A model generated the notes under the pieces. The model was given only the letters and a program-made list of their open reading frames with translations, did no database searches and had not been told where the DNA came from. The position numbers and the translations under genes are program-made. DNA of 64,000 nt, taken from contig MU270056.1 of the NCBI GenBank assembly GCA_021432635.1, positions 301,656-365,655 on the forward strand, read 5' to 3'. This stretch comes from Thozetella sp. PMI_491 (lineage: Eukaryota > Ascomycota > Sordariomycetes > Chaetosphaeriales > Chaetosphaeriaceae). This document shows positions 46,587 through 59,078 of the stretch, piece after piece (the first letter of the stretch is position 1; each line of letters begins with the position of its first letter).

Positions 46587-48592
46587 CTAGACGTCGGGCT
46601 GTCCGCCTGGAGGCGGCCCTCCTACTCCTCCCGGGCCGCAGGGTACCATATGCCCATTCGGCATCATCCTCCACGTCCCACCACGGTGGCTCGGATGCGG
46701 GCTCCCCCCGTTGTATGGTCCCGGGCGGTAGTTCTCCGTGTTTCCATGCATATTGGGAAAGTTGGACCCGCTGGCACGGTTGGGACGATGGCGGCGAATG
46801 TATGGTCGCCGGTTATTTCGCGGCTTTCTGTCGATGGCGAAGTTGATCTTCTTGACAGGGTGCGTGACCAGAGGGTGGCCGTGCAGCCCGGCTTCTTTCA
46901 GCACCTCATCGCACGTGGTCCACGGCTGAAAGACATTGTCTAGATGCTGCAGAGCCCGAATCTCGGGGACCCAGGAGCGGACATAAGAGCCGTTCTTGTC
47001 GTAGTCATAAGACTGCTTCACTGGGTTGAAGATGCGTGCGTTGCCTCGGGGATCGTTCCCAACCCCAGCCACGTATTGCCAGTTGGCCCAGTTCGACGAG
47101 ACATCATAGTCGACGAGCAGCATCTCGTACCACTCGGCCCCATAGCGCCAATCAATGTAGAGGTGCTTGGCGAGGAAGCTGGCTACGTTCTGGCGTGCTC
47201 GGTTCGAGGTATACCCTGTGCAGAGGAGCTCGCGCTGCGACGCATCGATGAGCCCCATGCCGGTCATACCCAATTGGAACTTCTCGAGAATAATCGACAC
47301 TGCTTCTGGGCCAGGCTCCTGCTCAAGGGAAGCTAAGGTCTTGTTGGGAGTTTTCCATTTCGCCTCGCCTTCCTCGGGAGTGCCGGACTGCCTGGCTCCC
47401 ACGAAGCCATCCAGGCGAAATAGGTGGTGCTTGAACTTCCTAGCGCTGAGCCGCATGTAGTCTCTCCAAAGCAGGTGATAACGCACCGCGGCGGTATCTT
47501 CATTCTCTCCTTGGCCATAATCTTGGATAGAGGAAAAGGCATCGTTGGTGCCGTCCTCGTATTGCAGCAAGAGATGATGAATTTGCCGGGCGCTCACATT
47601 CCCTAGGGCTAGGTACGCCGAGAGCTTGGTGCTGAATTCGGTCCCAATCAACTCGTTGCGAGTGGTTTTATAGTTCTTCAGCCCGTCGCCAGAGAGAAGG
47701 TGTCCAAGCCGGGCCTGGGCCTGGGTTTCGCCACCGACAAAGGGGTGGGCGTTTGTGGCACCCTCGGGTATCGAGCCAAAAATGGCTGCGCAGTCCTCGA
47801 CCGGGGAAACCAGTGAGTCCCGCAGCTTCTCGAAGGAGTCCGGAATCACGAAGGGCAGCGCTTGCGGCGGAATGCAGCTCACTTCTGGGAAGGGCGGAAG
47901 AGCGGACTTTGCAGGTATGGCGACAACCGGTCTGGGTTTGCTGCGCAATGGCTCGGCTTTCTTGCGATAATCAGTGAAAACATCTGGGAGCTCGTCGAGA
48001 CTTGATAGCGGGAGGTCACGGCTAGGTGAACTGTCAGCAGCAGTCGGATGGATCATGCCGTATGGAGCGTCCCAAGGACTTACTCGTCAATGAAATACTT
48101 CTCGTCGACCCATGCCTTGAAGTCGATGCCTTGCTCTCGGCAGAGGTTGGCCACCGTTCTCTCATCCCGCCTCTCCTCGACCCCTTCTTCGCTGGTGAGC
48201 CATACCGCACCAACCTTTGCCTTGTTCTCCTGCAGACCGTGGAGCAGGTCCCGAAGCGTGTCTTGGTAGAGACCTGCACGCATCAGCATGCCGCTCTCTA
48301 GCGACTCGTACGACTGCTTGAGGTCCCACACGGCCTCGGCGATAAACTTGGCGCGGTACGGGCCGCACCGTCGGTACTTGCCCAAGGCACTCCTTGCCTC
48401 CGGGTAAGGGCAGGATGCCTTGCCCTCTTTGATGAATCCAGAGATCTCCATCTGATGGGCAGGAAATATGTAGACGGGCAGCAGGTGGGTGAAGCCATGG
48501 TCACGAGTGGTGGCCAAATGGTCGAGAATAGGGTTGTCTGAGACCCGCAGGTCTCGTCGCAGGAGGTAGATGAGGATGTTGGAGTTGGCCAT
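46587..48592 (-). CDS. cry: DASH-type cryptochrome
   Basis: A blue-light flavoprotein of the photolyase family; DASH members bind FAD and an antenna cofactor, can repair dimers in single-stranded DNA and may modulate light responses. Exons are 48592-48084 and 48021-46587, with a 62-bp intron; the product is 647 aa. The antenna domain starts MANSNILIYLLRRDLRVSDNP. The C-terminal FAD domain shows LGHLLSGDGLKNYKTTRNEL, RYHLLWRDYMRLSARKF, TGYTSNRARQNVASFLAKHL (~440), DWRYGAEWYEMLLVDYDV and NWQYVAGVGNDPRGNARIFN, all diagnostic. The acceptor CACCTAG is chosen because it gives the family's YFIDDRDLP junction. A Gly/Pro/Arg-rich tail (~570-647, RRPYIRRHRPNRASG, GGVGGPPPGGQP) is typical of fungal DASH proteins and may contact nucleic acid. 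Confidence 0.95.
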
Positions 48593-50745
48593 GATGCCCA
48601 GGTATCCAGGGATGCCCTATGACGACTGGATGATAGAATGGGGGACTTGATGGTTTCGGGGTTGGACTGGGTCCGACGCAGGTGTGTGTACCAGTGAAGC
48701 CGAGGCGGCGGCGCGGGAGGGGAGAGAATACTGGACCAGTGTGGGACGGATCACCTAGTATAGTTATACGCTCAGGAGAAGCCAAGGGGGTTACGGCTCC
48801 GTTAGAGGCTGGGATGTCCGTCTGGTGTCCCACCGCGGATGGAGATGGCGAGTGAGAGTACTCGGGGTCACGGTTGGCGACCAATGGGCAACGAAGTCGA
48901 GTAGGGTTGAGACCCGATCTCGCGAGCAGAAGCTGCAGCAGTCGTGGGGTTGGGTTCGCACGCTGGATCGGCGAGAGGCAAAAGGGTTGCCCCCACCAAC
49001 ATTGAAGGATGAGCCGCTCTTTAGTCTGTCTCGCACCGGGTTTGTGGGCGAGAAGGGACGGTATGTCTTCGGCGACCCGAACTTCTTCGGGGTCGAGACC
49101 TAGATGGGTTATTTTTTCAGCTGGCCTGGCGCCGACGGAGAGGGTTTATTAATGGGTCGGGGACACCAGGGCGGCCGGGTATCCGAGCGATCGGAGGGAT
49201 GAGACGCGGGACCAGAGATCGCAAGTAGGTATACTTGGGAGGTCTCCCGAGAAAGAAGAGCGCATGGCGCTGTAGATGGATAGATACCGACAGCCTGGTA
49301 CACTAGGTGCTGGGTTGGTCTCGGCTCCCGCCGGGGTCGGGAAGTCTGGATCTGGTGGCTACTGGGTGGCTACGAGCTGGATAAAGAGGGGGAGGGGGGT
49401 GGAAGGGAATAGTGTGTGTGTGGGTGGGCGGAGAGGAGTTGAGGCGGCGACAGAGATTCTCGGTGATGCACGGGGGAAAGGCTGGCGGGCGAGGCGTCAA
49501 GGCTGGGGGGCCCTAACGTCGGGGGGAGGACATCTAGAAGTGCCACCGTATTGGCAGTGGAATTCGCCCGGGGTCGACGGATTTGCTGGCCAAAGGTCCA
49601 ACAGTAGCTTCGGGAAGGCTTGTTGATGTCTAAAAGCAGTCCAATCAGGGGCTCGCGCACGCAGGCAGCTGCGGGAAGGACGCTCGATGGGCTGCTGGAT
49701 GGGCTAGGGAATCGAGATGGCGCACACCCGGTCGATTCGTGCTCCAAGAGACGGCAGGCATGGCGGTGGGTTTTCATTTTCTTTTGCTTGCTGCCGCGTC
49801 GCGACCGGGGAAGACGTGCGTTGACGATACGTCCATCTGAGCCCAAGGTTTGGTCAAGATCCCGGGAACCCTAGCAGGGAACTCCAGATCGGGACCCACT
49901 CAGCGAGGGAACTAGGGAAGGAGCCGAGAGACTAATACAGGAAAAGAGGCATGTGCCATATAATTTTGTCTCTCGCAAGACCAGGGCCGAAAGGAGAAAG
50001 TACTACGGTACCTCGTGGCGTGTCATCGCGCCGGCACACCACGGCTGGAGCCCCTCACTCCGGATGCCCAAGTGACCTCCCGCGACCCAAGGGGAACCTC
50101 CCTCGCGACTTCCCGCGCTAGCCCGCCTGCCTGAATGGCAGGAGGCAGCGAGGGACCGCTTCCATCGATTACACATGGGACGGTGCCTCAGGGGAGAAAG
50201 AGGGCTGCCGCTAGCAGGGGGGCGAGGTGCTTGGGGGGGGTATACGTGGGAGGGGCGAAGGGCGAAAGGATGTTGTTGATACAAGCGGGAGCGGATAGAA
50301 AGGATTCTTTGTACATTACTGTCGTGGGGACTGCCAGCTTTCCCAAAATGTCCCAAGCGTCGTCGCGCGAGTTGGCCGTCGGGAGCCGTTGGGAGCGAAG
50401 GCGTGGGTCCGTATTTGCTCCAGACTTTATTCCAACCTCACTTCTTACCCTAATTTTTTTCCCTTCCCTTACTTCCCCTGCCCCTCTCTTCTCGCTGCTG
50501 TCTTACTGCAAGCAATGAGCGACAGTGCTGCTGTATGTACGCTCGAATCAAGAAAAGAGCCCCCCAAAAGAAATAAGCGATAACAGAGCCCACTCAGGGC
50601 GCCTCTTCTGGGCGCCGCAGCCTGGGCTAGCAAATTGCGCACCGAAGTATGTTGTCTTACATGCTTGTTGGCGCCCGGAGGGCCTCTCTCGCCGGAGCAG
50701 CGTGAGACGATCACATTGCTTTTTTCACTGTGCCCTTGCCCCCCT

Positions 50746-50761
50746 CCCCCCCCCCCCCCCC
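50746..50761 (+). repeat. Poly-C tract (16 nt)
   Basis: Sixteen consecutive C within a long pyrimidine stretch. Exact length is uncertain in most sequencing chemistries. Confidence 0.85.
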
Positions 50762-51795
50762 TTTTCTCCCCCTCTTCTGCTCGAATTGACACCCCGGAGC
50801 TGGCGATGCCCTGTAACAAGGACGATCTTCGTGGCGATTGGCAATTTTCAGGATCGATCGAGATTCTAAGATGGGAAACCTCGAATTCCCACCAAGCGCT
50901 CCCCTCGCCTCATCGTCTTCCCCGGGCGCCTCGACGCTACGGTTGCAAGCGAAGCTGGCGCCTTGTTCTACAACGACCCGCTACTCTTCGTAGACGAGGG
51001 GAGGACCGGCTGCATAGAAGCCCGCAGAGGCATAGTTGGTACTATGCTTCATGGGAAAGGTCGCTGTATAGATCGCGGCTCTCTGTTGGTGTGCCCTCCC
51101 ACTGTGCCTAGAAGCGCTTTACAGCCTTTGGGAGGCTTGGTTGCCTGTCGAAGTGCGGAAGAAGATTCGAAGAGACTCCCCACAGTGCACCCGAAAAGTA
51201 TCGGAGACATTCCAGCATGGTCACATCCGTCATTTAACCCGCGCGGGCGTGCAGCTGAACCGCCAAGACATCCACGCAGGTAGGCGAACCCGGGAGTCTC
51301 GACAAAAGCCGTCGCTGCATCGCCCCACGCCCGCACAACATCGCACATGAGGCTGATTGGTCGCAGTACTGCAGGACAGCCTGGCGGTACGACGACAAAC
51401 ACGACCGAGGTCCAATGACCTACCACTCGGCTGGTCTTGCCTGTCGTCAAGCAGCTTCTGGCGGTCTATTTGCTGCCCGAGAGGTAATCAAGCTACACTC
51501 GGCTATTCATCCTTGTTACCTTTCTGTGGTCCTCGGAAGCCCTCTGCGAATAGCGTTGGTGAGCTGTGAAAAGCTCGGAGTGCTACGGGCCTCAGCTTTA
51601 TGCACTGCATTCTGAACTGCTGCGCGTGGCGCCCTCCTCTTCGACCGAGCGGGACATGGCGTCAGCACCGCATTCCCGACTTTGACGCCTGCTTTGACTA
51701 CGCCCCGGGGAGGGGTAAGATGGATGTAGCCTCCCGAACCCACGGATCCGCGATGCTAGCCTGCTTTCAAGCCCAAGACAGCAAATACCAGCTTC

Positions 51796-51822
51796 CACTG
51801 CATCCACTGCATCCCCTGCATC
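51796..51822 (+). repeat. Three-copy 9-mer tandem repeat
   Basis: Units CACTGCATC, CACTGCATC and CCCTGCATC follow one another directly. Non-coding as far as can be seen. Confidence 0.75.
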
Positions 51823-53883
51823 CACCCCATCTGGTATCTTCATTCTGGCCCGGTTGAGGAATGAGACATGGCGTTTCGACCAATGTACAGGTACATATAT
51901 ACCTCTTGGAGTTGCGTTAGCAGTGCCAACAAACCTCGTGCGTTGCTCACCGTCCGACCCTCTTCGCGCCGTGGCACTCGACACATTCATACAGCTTTCT
52001 CCGCGGAAGTCCCAGTGCTGCCGTCGTGCAGAACACCGATTCTCCTCGCCCTAGGCAATGCTTCGCATACCCCTGTACCACGCGTTAAACTCGATCTCTC
52101 GCCGGTAAGCACGGCTGCCATGCAGAACCACCAGGCATGCATCCACAAAGTACCATCCAGACACCCTCTCAACCCGTGTCCCTCGCCCAGAGCCTGGCCC
52201 GCGCGGGGGTGCTGGGCTCCCCTTGCCCAGCATCTCGGCCTCCCTCGTGCCCTATCCCTGTTCTATCATCCACGACGCACTCTGGTCCTTTTTGTTTTCT
52301 TCCTTTTTTCACTTTCTTTTCTTTTCTTTTCTTCTGGTCATGATCTCAACGCTCCTTCCCAGTCCTTGGGATCGAGAGATTTGTCCTGGTGTTGTCCGAT
52401 CGAGCCGTGAGGCCTCGTCGTGCCGGATCGAAGTCTATCATTCGGCAGAGTGACGCCTACATAGTCTAGGATTATGTGGGCGACATTTGGAGTTGGCAAC
52501 CAAATTCGAGGCCCTCACTGGCACGAAAGCATCGCCATCCACAATACGAGGCCGGGAAACGCCGGTCGCCACGGGGCTGAGGGGCAGGCTGAGTGGAAGG
52601 AAATGCCACCCAGAATCATTGCTTCTCCATGGTAACACGAGCTTCGCGGACCCCGAAGAAATGGTTGCGGCTCAACCCTTTCTTGAGTTCTGACATCACC
52701 TCCACCCTCCTCTGAACGGTCCAGATCAACCAGGTTCCTGGATCTAGGTCTCGGGTTTATCTCCGGGGCCTAGACCTTTGATTTCCCGGGGGAGGCGACG
52801 CCCCACGAAGCTGACAAGCCGAAGTAGGGCCTTTGCGTCTTTTTCCTAATGGGCCTTAGCCGACAGTAGACGTCGCACGCAGGCGCCGGCCACAATTGCC
52901 ACGGGCTGTACTCCGTACTAGTAGTCGTTTTCCCACGTTTCCCCTTGGTCGCCCTTGCCGCCAATTTCCGTGCATGTCACCTTGTCTCACAGCCCCTCGC
53001 AGCCCAACCCACATGCCGGGGGCTAGACTTAGCGCCGCCCTCATAATGTTTACTTAGCCCCCTAATCGGCAACCATCTCGGGTCGGCATGGCTTAGCACC
53101 CCGCTTCCGCCAGAGTTGGCACCATCTAGCCACAACGGAGACGAGGTGCCGATCGTGCCATCGCAACTCCGTCCTTGCATTTTGCTATGTAGACCGGGTG
53201 GCCGAGATTGCTAGCCCGCAAGCCAACCACCATCCTCGCCCTCCCCCCTTCTTAGTGGTGACCTACTCTCTACCTCAGTTGCCACACCGCTACCCTCTTG
53301 CTTGCTACGTTCCAAGACTGATGCCTGGCCACGAGCGCACTGTGTGTTGTTTGTGCAGGAAGCATGCAGAGGGGAGTACTCGTAACAGGAAGTGCTTCTT
53401 CTAATGGGGCGCCTGCCGTCGCTGTAGGTGACAGCACCAATGCACCGGCTAGAATCCCAGTGGGGGGACATCCGGGGATTGCTGCGGGATTATTTCCGAC
53501 TATTGCGACGCCTGCCTACTTGGGAACGTGCCTTGCGTACAAGAATGCCGCGCTCCAGATAGCTCCTATGCGGCGACGGATGCGGCGCGTTCCGGCCTCT
53601 TCGCCAACGGACCATGTAGGAATTCATCTACTGCCTATAGTGCATGCCCGCCGCAGAGGCGCCAGTAAGAACGAATGTGGCAATAAACCCCCATGCCCCC
53701 CATGCTCCCCCGCCCCCCTCGGCCCCCTCTCCGGTCGGCCCTGTGATGTAGGCATGCTCTCACCAGGATTCTCCTCCGAATGAAATGCAGAGAGATATTA
53801 GAAGGAAGCATCGTCATCACACCGGGAACCGGGTCGTACTCCCGCCACCTCGTTTGGCTTCAGCTGCCCACCTCCTTGGTCCA

Positions 53884-56800
53884 CTACCACCAGCTCTGGC
53901 CGCCATCAAGCCGGGTGTTGAAGCCGTGGACAGCCACAGTCCGCAGGGCAGGCAGCTGCGCTATACCCTTCACGCCTTTGTCCGTCGGCTCTACCCCCTC
54001 CTCGTCGATATCGTTCTGCCTATCAAGCTCCTCTTGTGTCTCAGTCGAGACCTGACGGACTTGGCTCGCTATCTGCTGCCCGGCTAGCCCAACCGCGGGC
54101 TGCTGGCCGCCAGCGATCCACTTCGCTGCCACCGCCAGGGTGGCTTGGTCATCAAGCCTGAGCGCCATCATCTCAAACACTTCGTCCTCGGGCATGTGCT
54201 TCTTTGGGCCGGCGGCGGTGCGACCTAGGCGGGCCACCTGGCCAATCTTGTTGTATTCGTCAAGGATCCGCCTGAGGTGCCTAGAGGAGTGACCGGTGGT
54301 CGTCATGGTAAGCCCAGGATGCATGACAAGGATCTCGGCTTGACGGGCTTGGGTTGAGGCGACGCAGAGCCAGTTAGGGTCGTCTAGAAACTGGCTAGCC
54401 TTGCTGTGGACAAGGTCGACAAAGACGAAATCGGCCTCGTGCCCTTGGACGGTGTCGCTATTCACACCCAGAGTCAGTAATTGCCCTACTGGGACATGGC
54501 TGAAAGGCTCGAATTGGGTATCAATCGGTTACGACTGTCCATTTGTAGGCCAACCATGAAGTTGAAACGGGAAATTTCCACTTTATAATACGTACATTGT
54601 GCGGACACCAACCCGTTCTTCCTGTGCTTGTGGTTAGCGTGATGCTTGATGCAGACGAGGTTGCTATCACCCGTGAGGAGATAGAGTACTGCTCACACTG
54701 AAACTTAGCAGCCTAAGCTGCCGAATGGCCCCTCTATATCCTACGTATAATTGGTAAAAAAACGAGTGAATCGGTCAAGAAAGAGAGAGATCCTCACGAA
54801 TTACCGCCTCTTTGTAAGGAGACATGCTCAAGATCGAGCCACGCTCGATCTTCCCACCACTGGATACGCATTGAAAGTCGGGATCCACAACTAGTTCGCC
54901 GACCAAGTCCTTCACGCACTCCAAATGATCGTGATTCGCCCACGAGGTGCCGTGGTGAGTCGCGCGGGCTCCTTGGTGTGAACAATCAGGCGAGGGACCG
55001 CGACTCGAGCGTCACAAGACAGCAGGCTGTTGAGGTACTGCGCCTTAAGGTGCCCCGCAGTAGAGGGGATGGTAGGATTCGAGTCAAACGCCACCATTTC
55101 ACTGTTGTAAAAGAAGGTGGGCGCAAGCCGCTCCAGACCGCCATGAGCTCGATGATTCACGAGGAGCTGATGCTTGATGGCATTGGCCACAAATGCCCGC
55201 TCCATTGTCGAGACAAGCGCCTGGCATGAAAACCTGTTTTCTTTTGGATCATCGGTCGCAAGGAACGGGCGCGTCTGTCGATGGTTACCGCTGAGGATCT
55301 AGGCCGTTGGGCTGTAATTCGCAAGGGCTATCAGAGTCGACAGCTCTCGAGCGTAAGAGGGACATCGAGAAAGACGTCAGGGCTGTACATGCTAGAAAAT
55401 CGGTGGCTGGCCGCTACTGGGGCGGTGGCTTATGAAGTCTGTCTCGCTTCTAGATCGCGATATAGCATGCCACACATCGATGCAAGCATGCTTGGGCTTG
55501 CGTCATGGCTTTCTTCTTGTTCCTGGCAAAGAATTGGCTCGGCAATTCGTTATGAACCTTGTATTTTCCATTGCGATGCTCATCAAACAAGTCATATGCT
55601 GTCTCGTCGATGGTTGGCGCAAGACCCTGCACGGCACGCCTGACCAGCTGACGACGTCGGAGGCGGGCGATAGTGAGGAAGCCGCGGCTGAAGTCGGGGG
55701 GGGCACCCACTTTCTTAATGTCCCTATCTTAACTCTCCTCCAGTGATAGATATGAATAACCCGCTTCTTCAAGCCGACTTCTTGATAAAGTCTGCCAATT
55801 TGTTGGTGCTGTCGCTAAGCGGCTTGTTGATGTCCTGTATAATGGAAACTCCAGTTAGTGGTTAGAAGCCGTCGCTCTTCATACTTTCAATCTCACCAAG
55901 AGGTAAAGATTCTTGACTGATCCTGTGTTGCTTTTTGAGATCCACCCAGTGGCCAGGACTTCCGGGCATCCGGCTTGTGCTAAAGCCGACACCGTCAAAT
56001 TCCAGTGTGTCTTGCCAGCGCCTGGACCGCCTGGCAGGATTCAATACCGCATGGCATGCTGCTCAGCAGCTGCCGATAAGCAGTACGTCTTGGAAGGTCA
56101 ATGTATGTTCCATTTGGGTGGATCTGCAGTTTCAGGGATGGGGGCTTACTGGCCGTCGTTGAGGCGACGATAGAGACCAGTCACTTGAGCAGGAAGCTTG
56201 AACTCACCGAAGCGAGGCATAGCTATCCAGGGAAAGCTGTCAAATAAGTTAACCTCCGAGGCAGGATTCTTGAAATCCGTAAGGCATCTAAAATCATTGC
56301 GCTGCTTCTCACTGTATCCACTTGTGGCTGAGGTGAGTCGATCTAACGCTTCTAGCTCAGCACGCATTGTCGCGCTCGAGTATGACAGCTCGAATCTCAT
56401 CCGTGTAGCTCGACCCGTCATCAGGGATTTTTCTGTCTGCTCATCGCTCTTCAGGAGCGGTTTGAAGACTTTCGATCCATCGTTGTCCGCACCAATGCCC
56501 GGAACGCGTGATATTTGTAGAAGTCGTTCTCCAAGAGGCCAAGGAGCGAGCAAGGGTTTTCGGTGGTCCGCCTCCCAAAGCATGGACCGCGGCTGGACGC
56601 CCGACTTGCTGTATAGCTGTACCTTGCACGAGTCTCCCTCTCTGGGGAAGCACCACTCGGACTTGGCGCCAGGTAGGACGAGGAACAACCAGTAATGCTG
56701 CTTTCGGGCCTTGTTCTCGCCAAGCATCGAGATGACCCAAGAGTTGAACATAATCTTCTTGGCGTGGAAGACATCCATCTCCCTTTTCTCGTATGCGGCC

Positions 56801-56937
56801 TCAAGGGAGGTACCGGCTCGGTGACGACGAGCAAACTCGGCAGCATCCTAGAAGATGTAGATGGGCTTCTCTATCGTCGGCAACAGGCAGACAATCTCTG
56901 CGGCTCGTGAGAGTGGCTTGTGGCTTGGATGAGTGAC
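53884..56937 (-). pseudogene. Decayed NAM7/UPF1-like superfamily 1 helicase
   Basis: Related proteins are AAA-type DNA/RNA helicases that are often multi-copy in moulds. The N-terminal part (56937-56146) is open except for a TAG at 56848-56850, after KPIYIF. Downstream in the same frame lie TAA (56146-56148), TGA (56098-56100) and TGA (56041-56043), then a clear Walker A, GGPGAGKT, at 56031-56008. All four stops can arise from CAG, CAA or CGA by C-to-T. An intron-like gap (55896-55835) precedes DINKPLSDSTNKL. Frame changes follow near 55775 and at a G run near 55700. A middle block, 55205-54912, keeps HRAHGGLERLAPTFFYNSEM. The last block, 54465-53884, has the motif V/VI region: SDTVQGHEADFVFVDLV and CVASTQARQAEILVMHPG. 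The N-terminus beyond 56937 was not traced. A heavily spliced intact gene is unlikely given the frame losses. Confidence 0.8.
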
Positions 56938-57982
56938 CTGTCGACAAGGTATTGTTAGTACCGATCTTTGATCTAGACGAAAAAAGGTGGGATGAAAACT
57001 GGATAGGTACAGAGAGTGACTTATAAGCTGTTCAAAATGTTCTCCTCGAAGCAGTTGAACATGGTACAGTGATGAGAGGTGAAAGATGTGGTCGGAACCT
57101 TACAGATACCTTCTCTCAGTATGATGCGCAAGCGAATGGTATCGAGCGCAGAGATGCGACTTTGCGTGGAAAATGATGATGGATCGGTAAAAAAGGTAAG
57201 AATAGAAGTTGATCTGTTACCGGATGTAAGGCGCGATGGGTGCCGGATGTGCTTGATGAGGGTGAAGAAATTTCTACTGTCCAGGCAGGCAAATGTCCAG
57301 GGTTTTCCGGGGGGGTGGGGGGGGATAGATGAGCAGAATTAAAGAGAAGGGTTGCTTCACCCACTTCAATCGCCTTCGGAGATGGAAGCTGCTTTTAGAT
57401 CCTGAGATTACAAGGTGTGCTAAATAGAGTCAGGTGGTAGGTACCCAGGCAGCTTTCCTGTTCAAGGGAACATGGACGCAAACATACCTGAGTCTCGCAT
57501 CATTTGTACGCCTGGAACCTGCCTGCCCACGATCCAAGAAAATTGGCGCGAATCTCACGTAACTATTTACTGAGCAAAGAGTAAGCCTCATTAACGGGCA
57601 AGAGGGATTGAACAACCACACAAGTGGGATAGCTCCAGCGAAACCCGATATCCTGCCCTTGCTTGTGATACTTGGCGTTAACCACTATCTGGAATGATGT
57701 GAGATGAAAATAAAAGAATGTCAATTGAAGCCAATGCGTTTTTGGTGCTATGAGGTTGGTCCCATAGCCGTTTTACAGCCATTCTATTTACACCTTCTTG
57801 TTCTTTTGTTGACTCCCCTGGGGAATTCAGGGGGCGAGCACAGTGTGAAGTCTAAAGGTTGACAATTGCACGGTGCTAATTATGTAATCATTTTTTTTCT
57901 TGAAGCTGAGCTCGCGACTCGCGAAAGCTTCACCCACCCAACCCGCAAGTACCTCGGCCTCGGCCACGCCAATTCCTCCACA
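56938..57982. other. AT-rich intergenic region
   Basis: About 1 kb upstream of the helicase relic and of MRP2. It may contain unrecognisable remains of the helicase N-terminus. The last ~100 bp are the MRP2 promoter and leader. Confidence 0.4.
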
Positions 57983-58508
57983 ATGTCGATGTTCCGGGCG
58001 AAAAAGCTTGATCTTGGATGTTTCATCAACTCTAGAATCATCCGCGATCATTCTAAGCGAAAGGTGTTCGCTGAGTTCGAGCCTGAGAGGTATGCGACTC
58101 ACTTCGGCTTCCGCTCTCCTTCGTTGCTCCTGCTTCCGCGATGCCGCGGTTCGAGCGACTGTAAGCATTCCAAGTCTGGATGGGCCATTGCTGATCATGT
58201 TCGAATCGCAGACAAGCCCTCCGATATATTATCCGCAACACGACCCTGCCGGCGCGGACGAGGGCCGAGGCGCAGCTGCAGTTGACCCAGATGCATTGCT
58301 ACACGCGGCCAACACAGATCCGGAACCGATGTATTATGGGGGGGAAAAGTCGTGGTGTGCTTGCCGACTTTAAGATGACAAGGGTAGGTCCCGTCGAAGC
58401 CACTTAGGGGCGCCCCTGACTGCGTGGACTAATTCACGGTTCTAGTTCAACTTCCGAATGCAGGCCCTGGCGGGCAACATCCCTGGCGTCAAGAAGGCGA
58501 GTTGGTAA
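57983..58508 (+). CDS. MRP2: Mitochondrial small-subunit ribosomal protein uS14m
   Basis: A structural protein of the mitochondrial 37S ribosomal subunit, near the head of the subunit. Exons are 57983-58089, 58212-58383 and 58446-58508; introns are 122 and 62 bp. The protein is 113 aa, close to yeast MRP2 (115). Conserved pieces: MSMFRAKKLDLGCFINSRII (N-terminus), QALRYIIRNTTLPARTRAEAQ, then CYTRPTQIRNRCIMGGKSRG, and the end FNFRMQALAGNIPGVKKASW, where the closing KKASW is universal in the uS14 family. The zinc-binding cysteines of some bacterial S14 proteins are absent, as usual for mitochondrial forms. An in-frame upstream ATG is ignored because the family starts at MSMFR. Confidence 0.95.
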
Positions 58509-59078
58509 ACTGTGGCACGAGGCTGGGGGGTAGAGGAGGATTATAGAACCTCAGAATTGCCAAGCTGGGATATAAGGGGCTGCCATCATGACGTTGTGGA
58601 CGGGCCGACCTCTATCTGTGTACGACGTACTCTACGATACATGTAACAATAACATACAAGTCAAACATTTCGCGGTTCCCCGGCTAGTATGGAAACCCTT
58701 GAGGCTTCAAAAGGGGTACTTAGCTGGAGCGTTTGGGAGAGCTGAGGTTGACAAACTCCTCCCAGGTTGTTGCCTCTTCGTTCTCGACTCACCCACAAAT
58801 ACAAAGTGCTTTGAGCCCACACAGATCAGACCAGCCAATGGCTTTGGCAAATTCTTCCTCTCCGATCACTCTTTCCTAGCTTACGCTTTAAGATCCTCAC
58901 CACCCACCGTCGCTCTTCCTCGACAACGTTGCGAATTCATCGGCCTAAACCATATCACAACATTGCGGAACGCAAAGTCATCGAATTGCGCCTCCCTCCA
59001 GGAAGTCCGTAGCCAGAACTATTCCGGCCAGGGTTCGTGAAGGAGACAACCTTTCAGAAACCTTACAACGCCTTCAAC
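58509..59078. other. Intergenic region
   Basis: 570 bp between MRP2 and the Arb2-domain gene, both on the plus strand. A 150-codon frame (58588-59040) fills most of it but shows no family signal; it is more likely promoter DNA. Confidence 0.4.

Larger units (their letters stand above)
48593..53883. other. 5.3-kb gene-poor region
   Basis: The first part is the cryptochrome promoter. Beyond it, frames of up to ~180 codons occur on both strands but overlap each other, carry low-complexity composition and show no family motif. A C16 run lies at 50746-50761, a TTTTC-rich pyrimidine stretch near 52300-52340 and a small 9-mer repeat at 51796-51822. A gene with many short exons cannot be excluded. 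Confidence 0.4.

Noticed and set aside
48022-48035. Alternative CAG acceptor in the cryptochrome intron
   Set aside because: It adds SPS residues at the conserved DDRDLP junction; the downstream CTAG acceptor restores it exactly.
58588-59040. A 150-codon frame between MRP2 and the Arb2 gene
   Set aside because: No family signal, and it occupies the only space available for the Arb2 gene's promoter.
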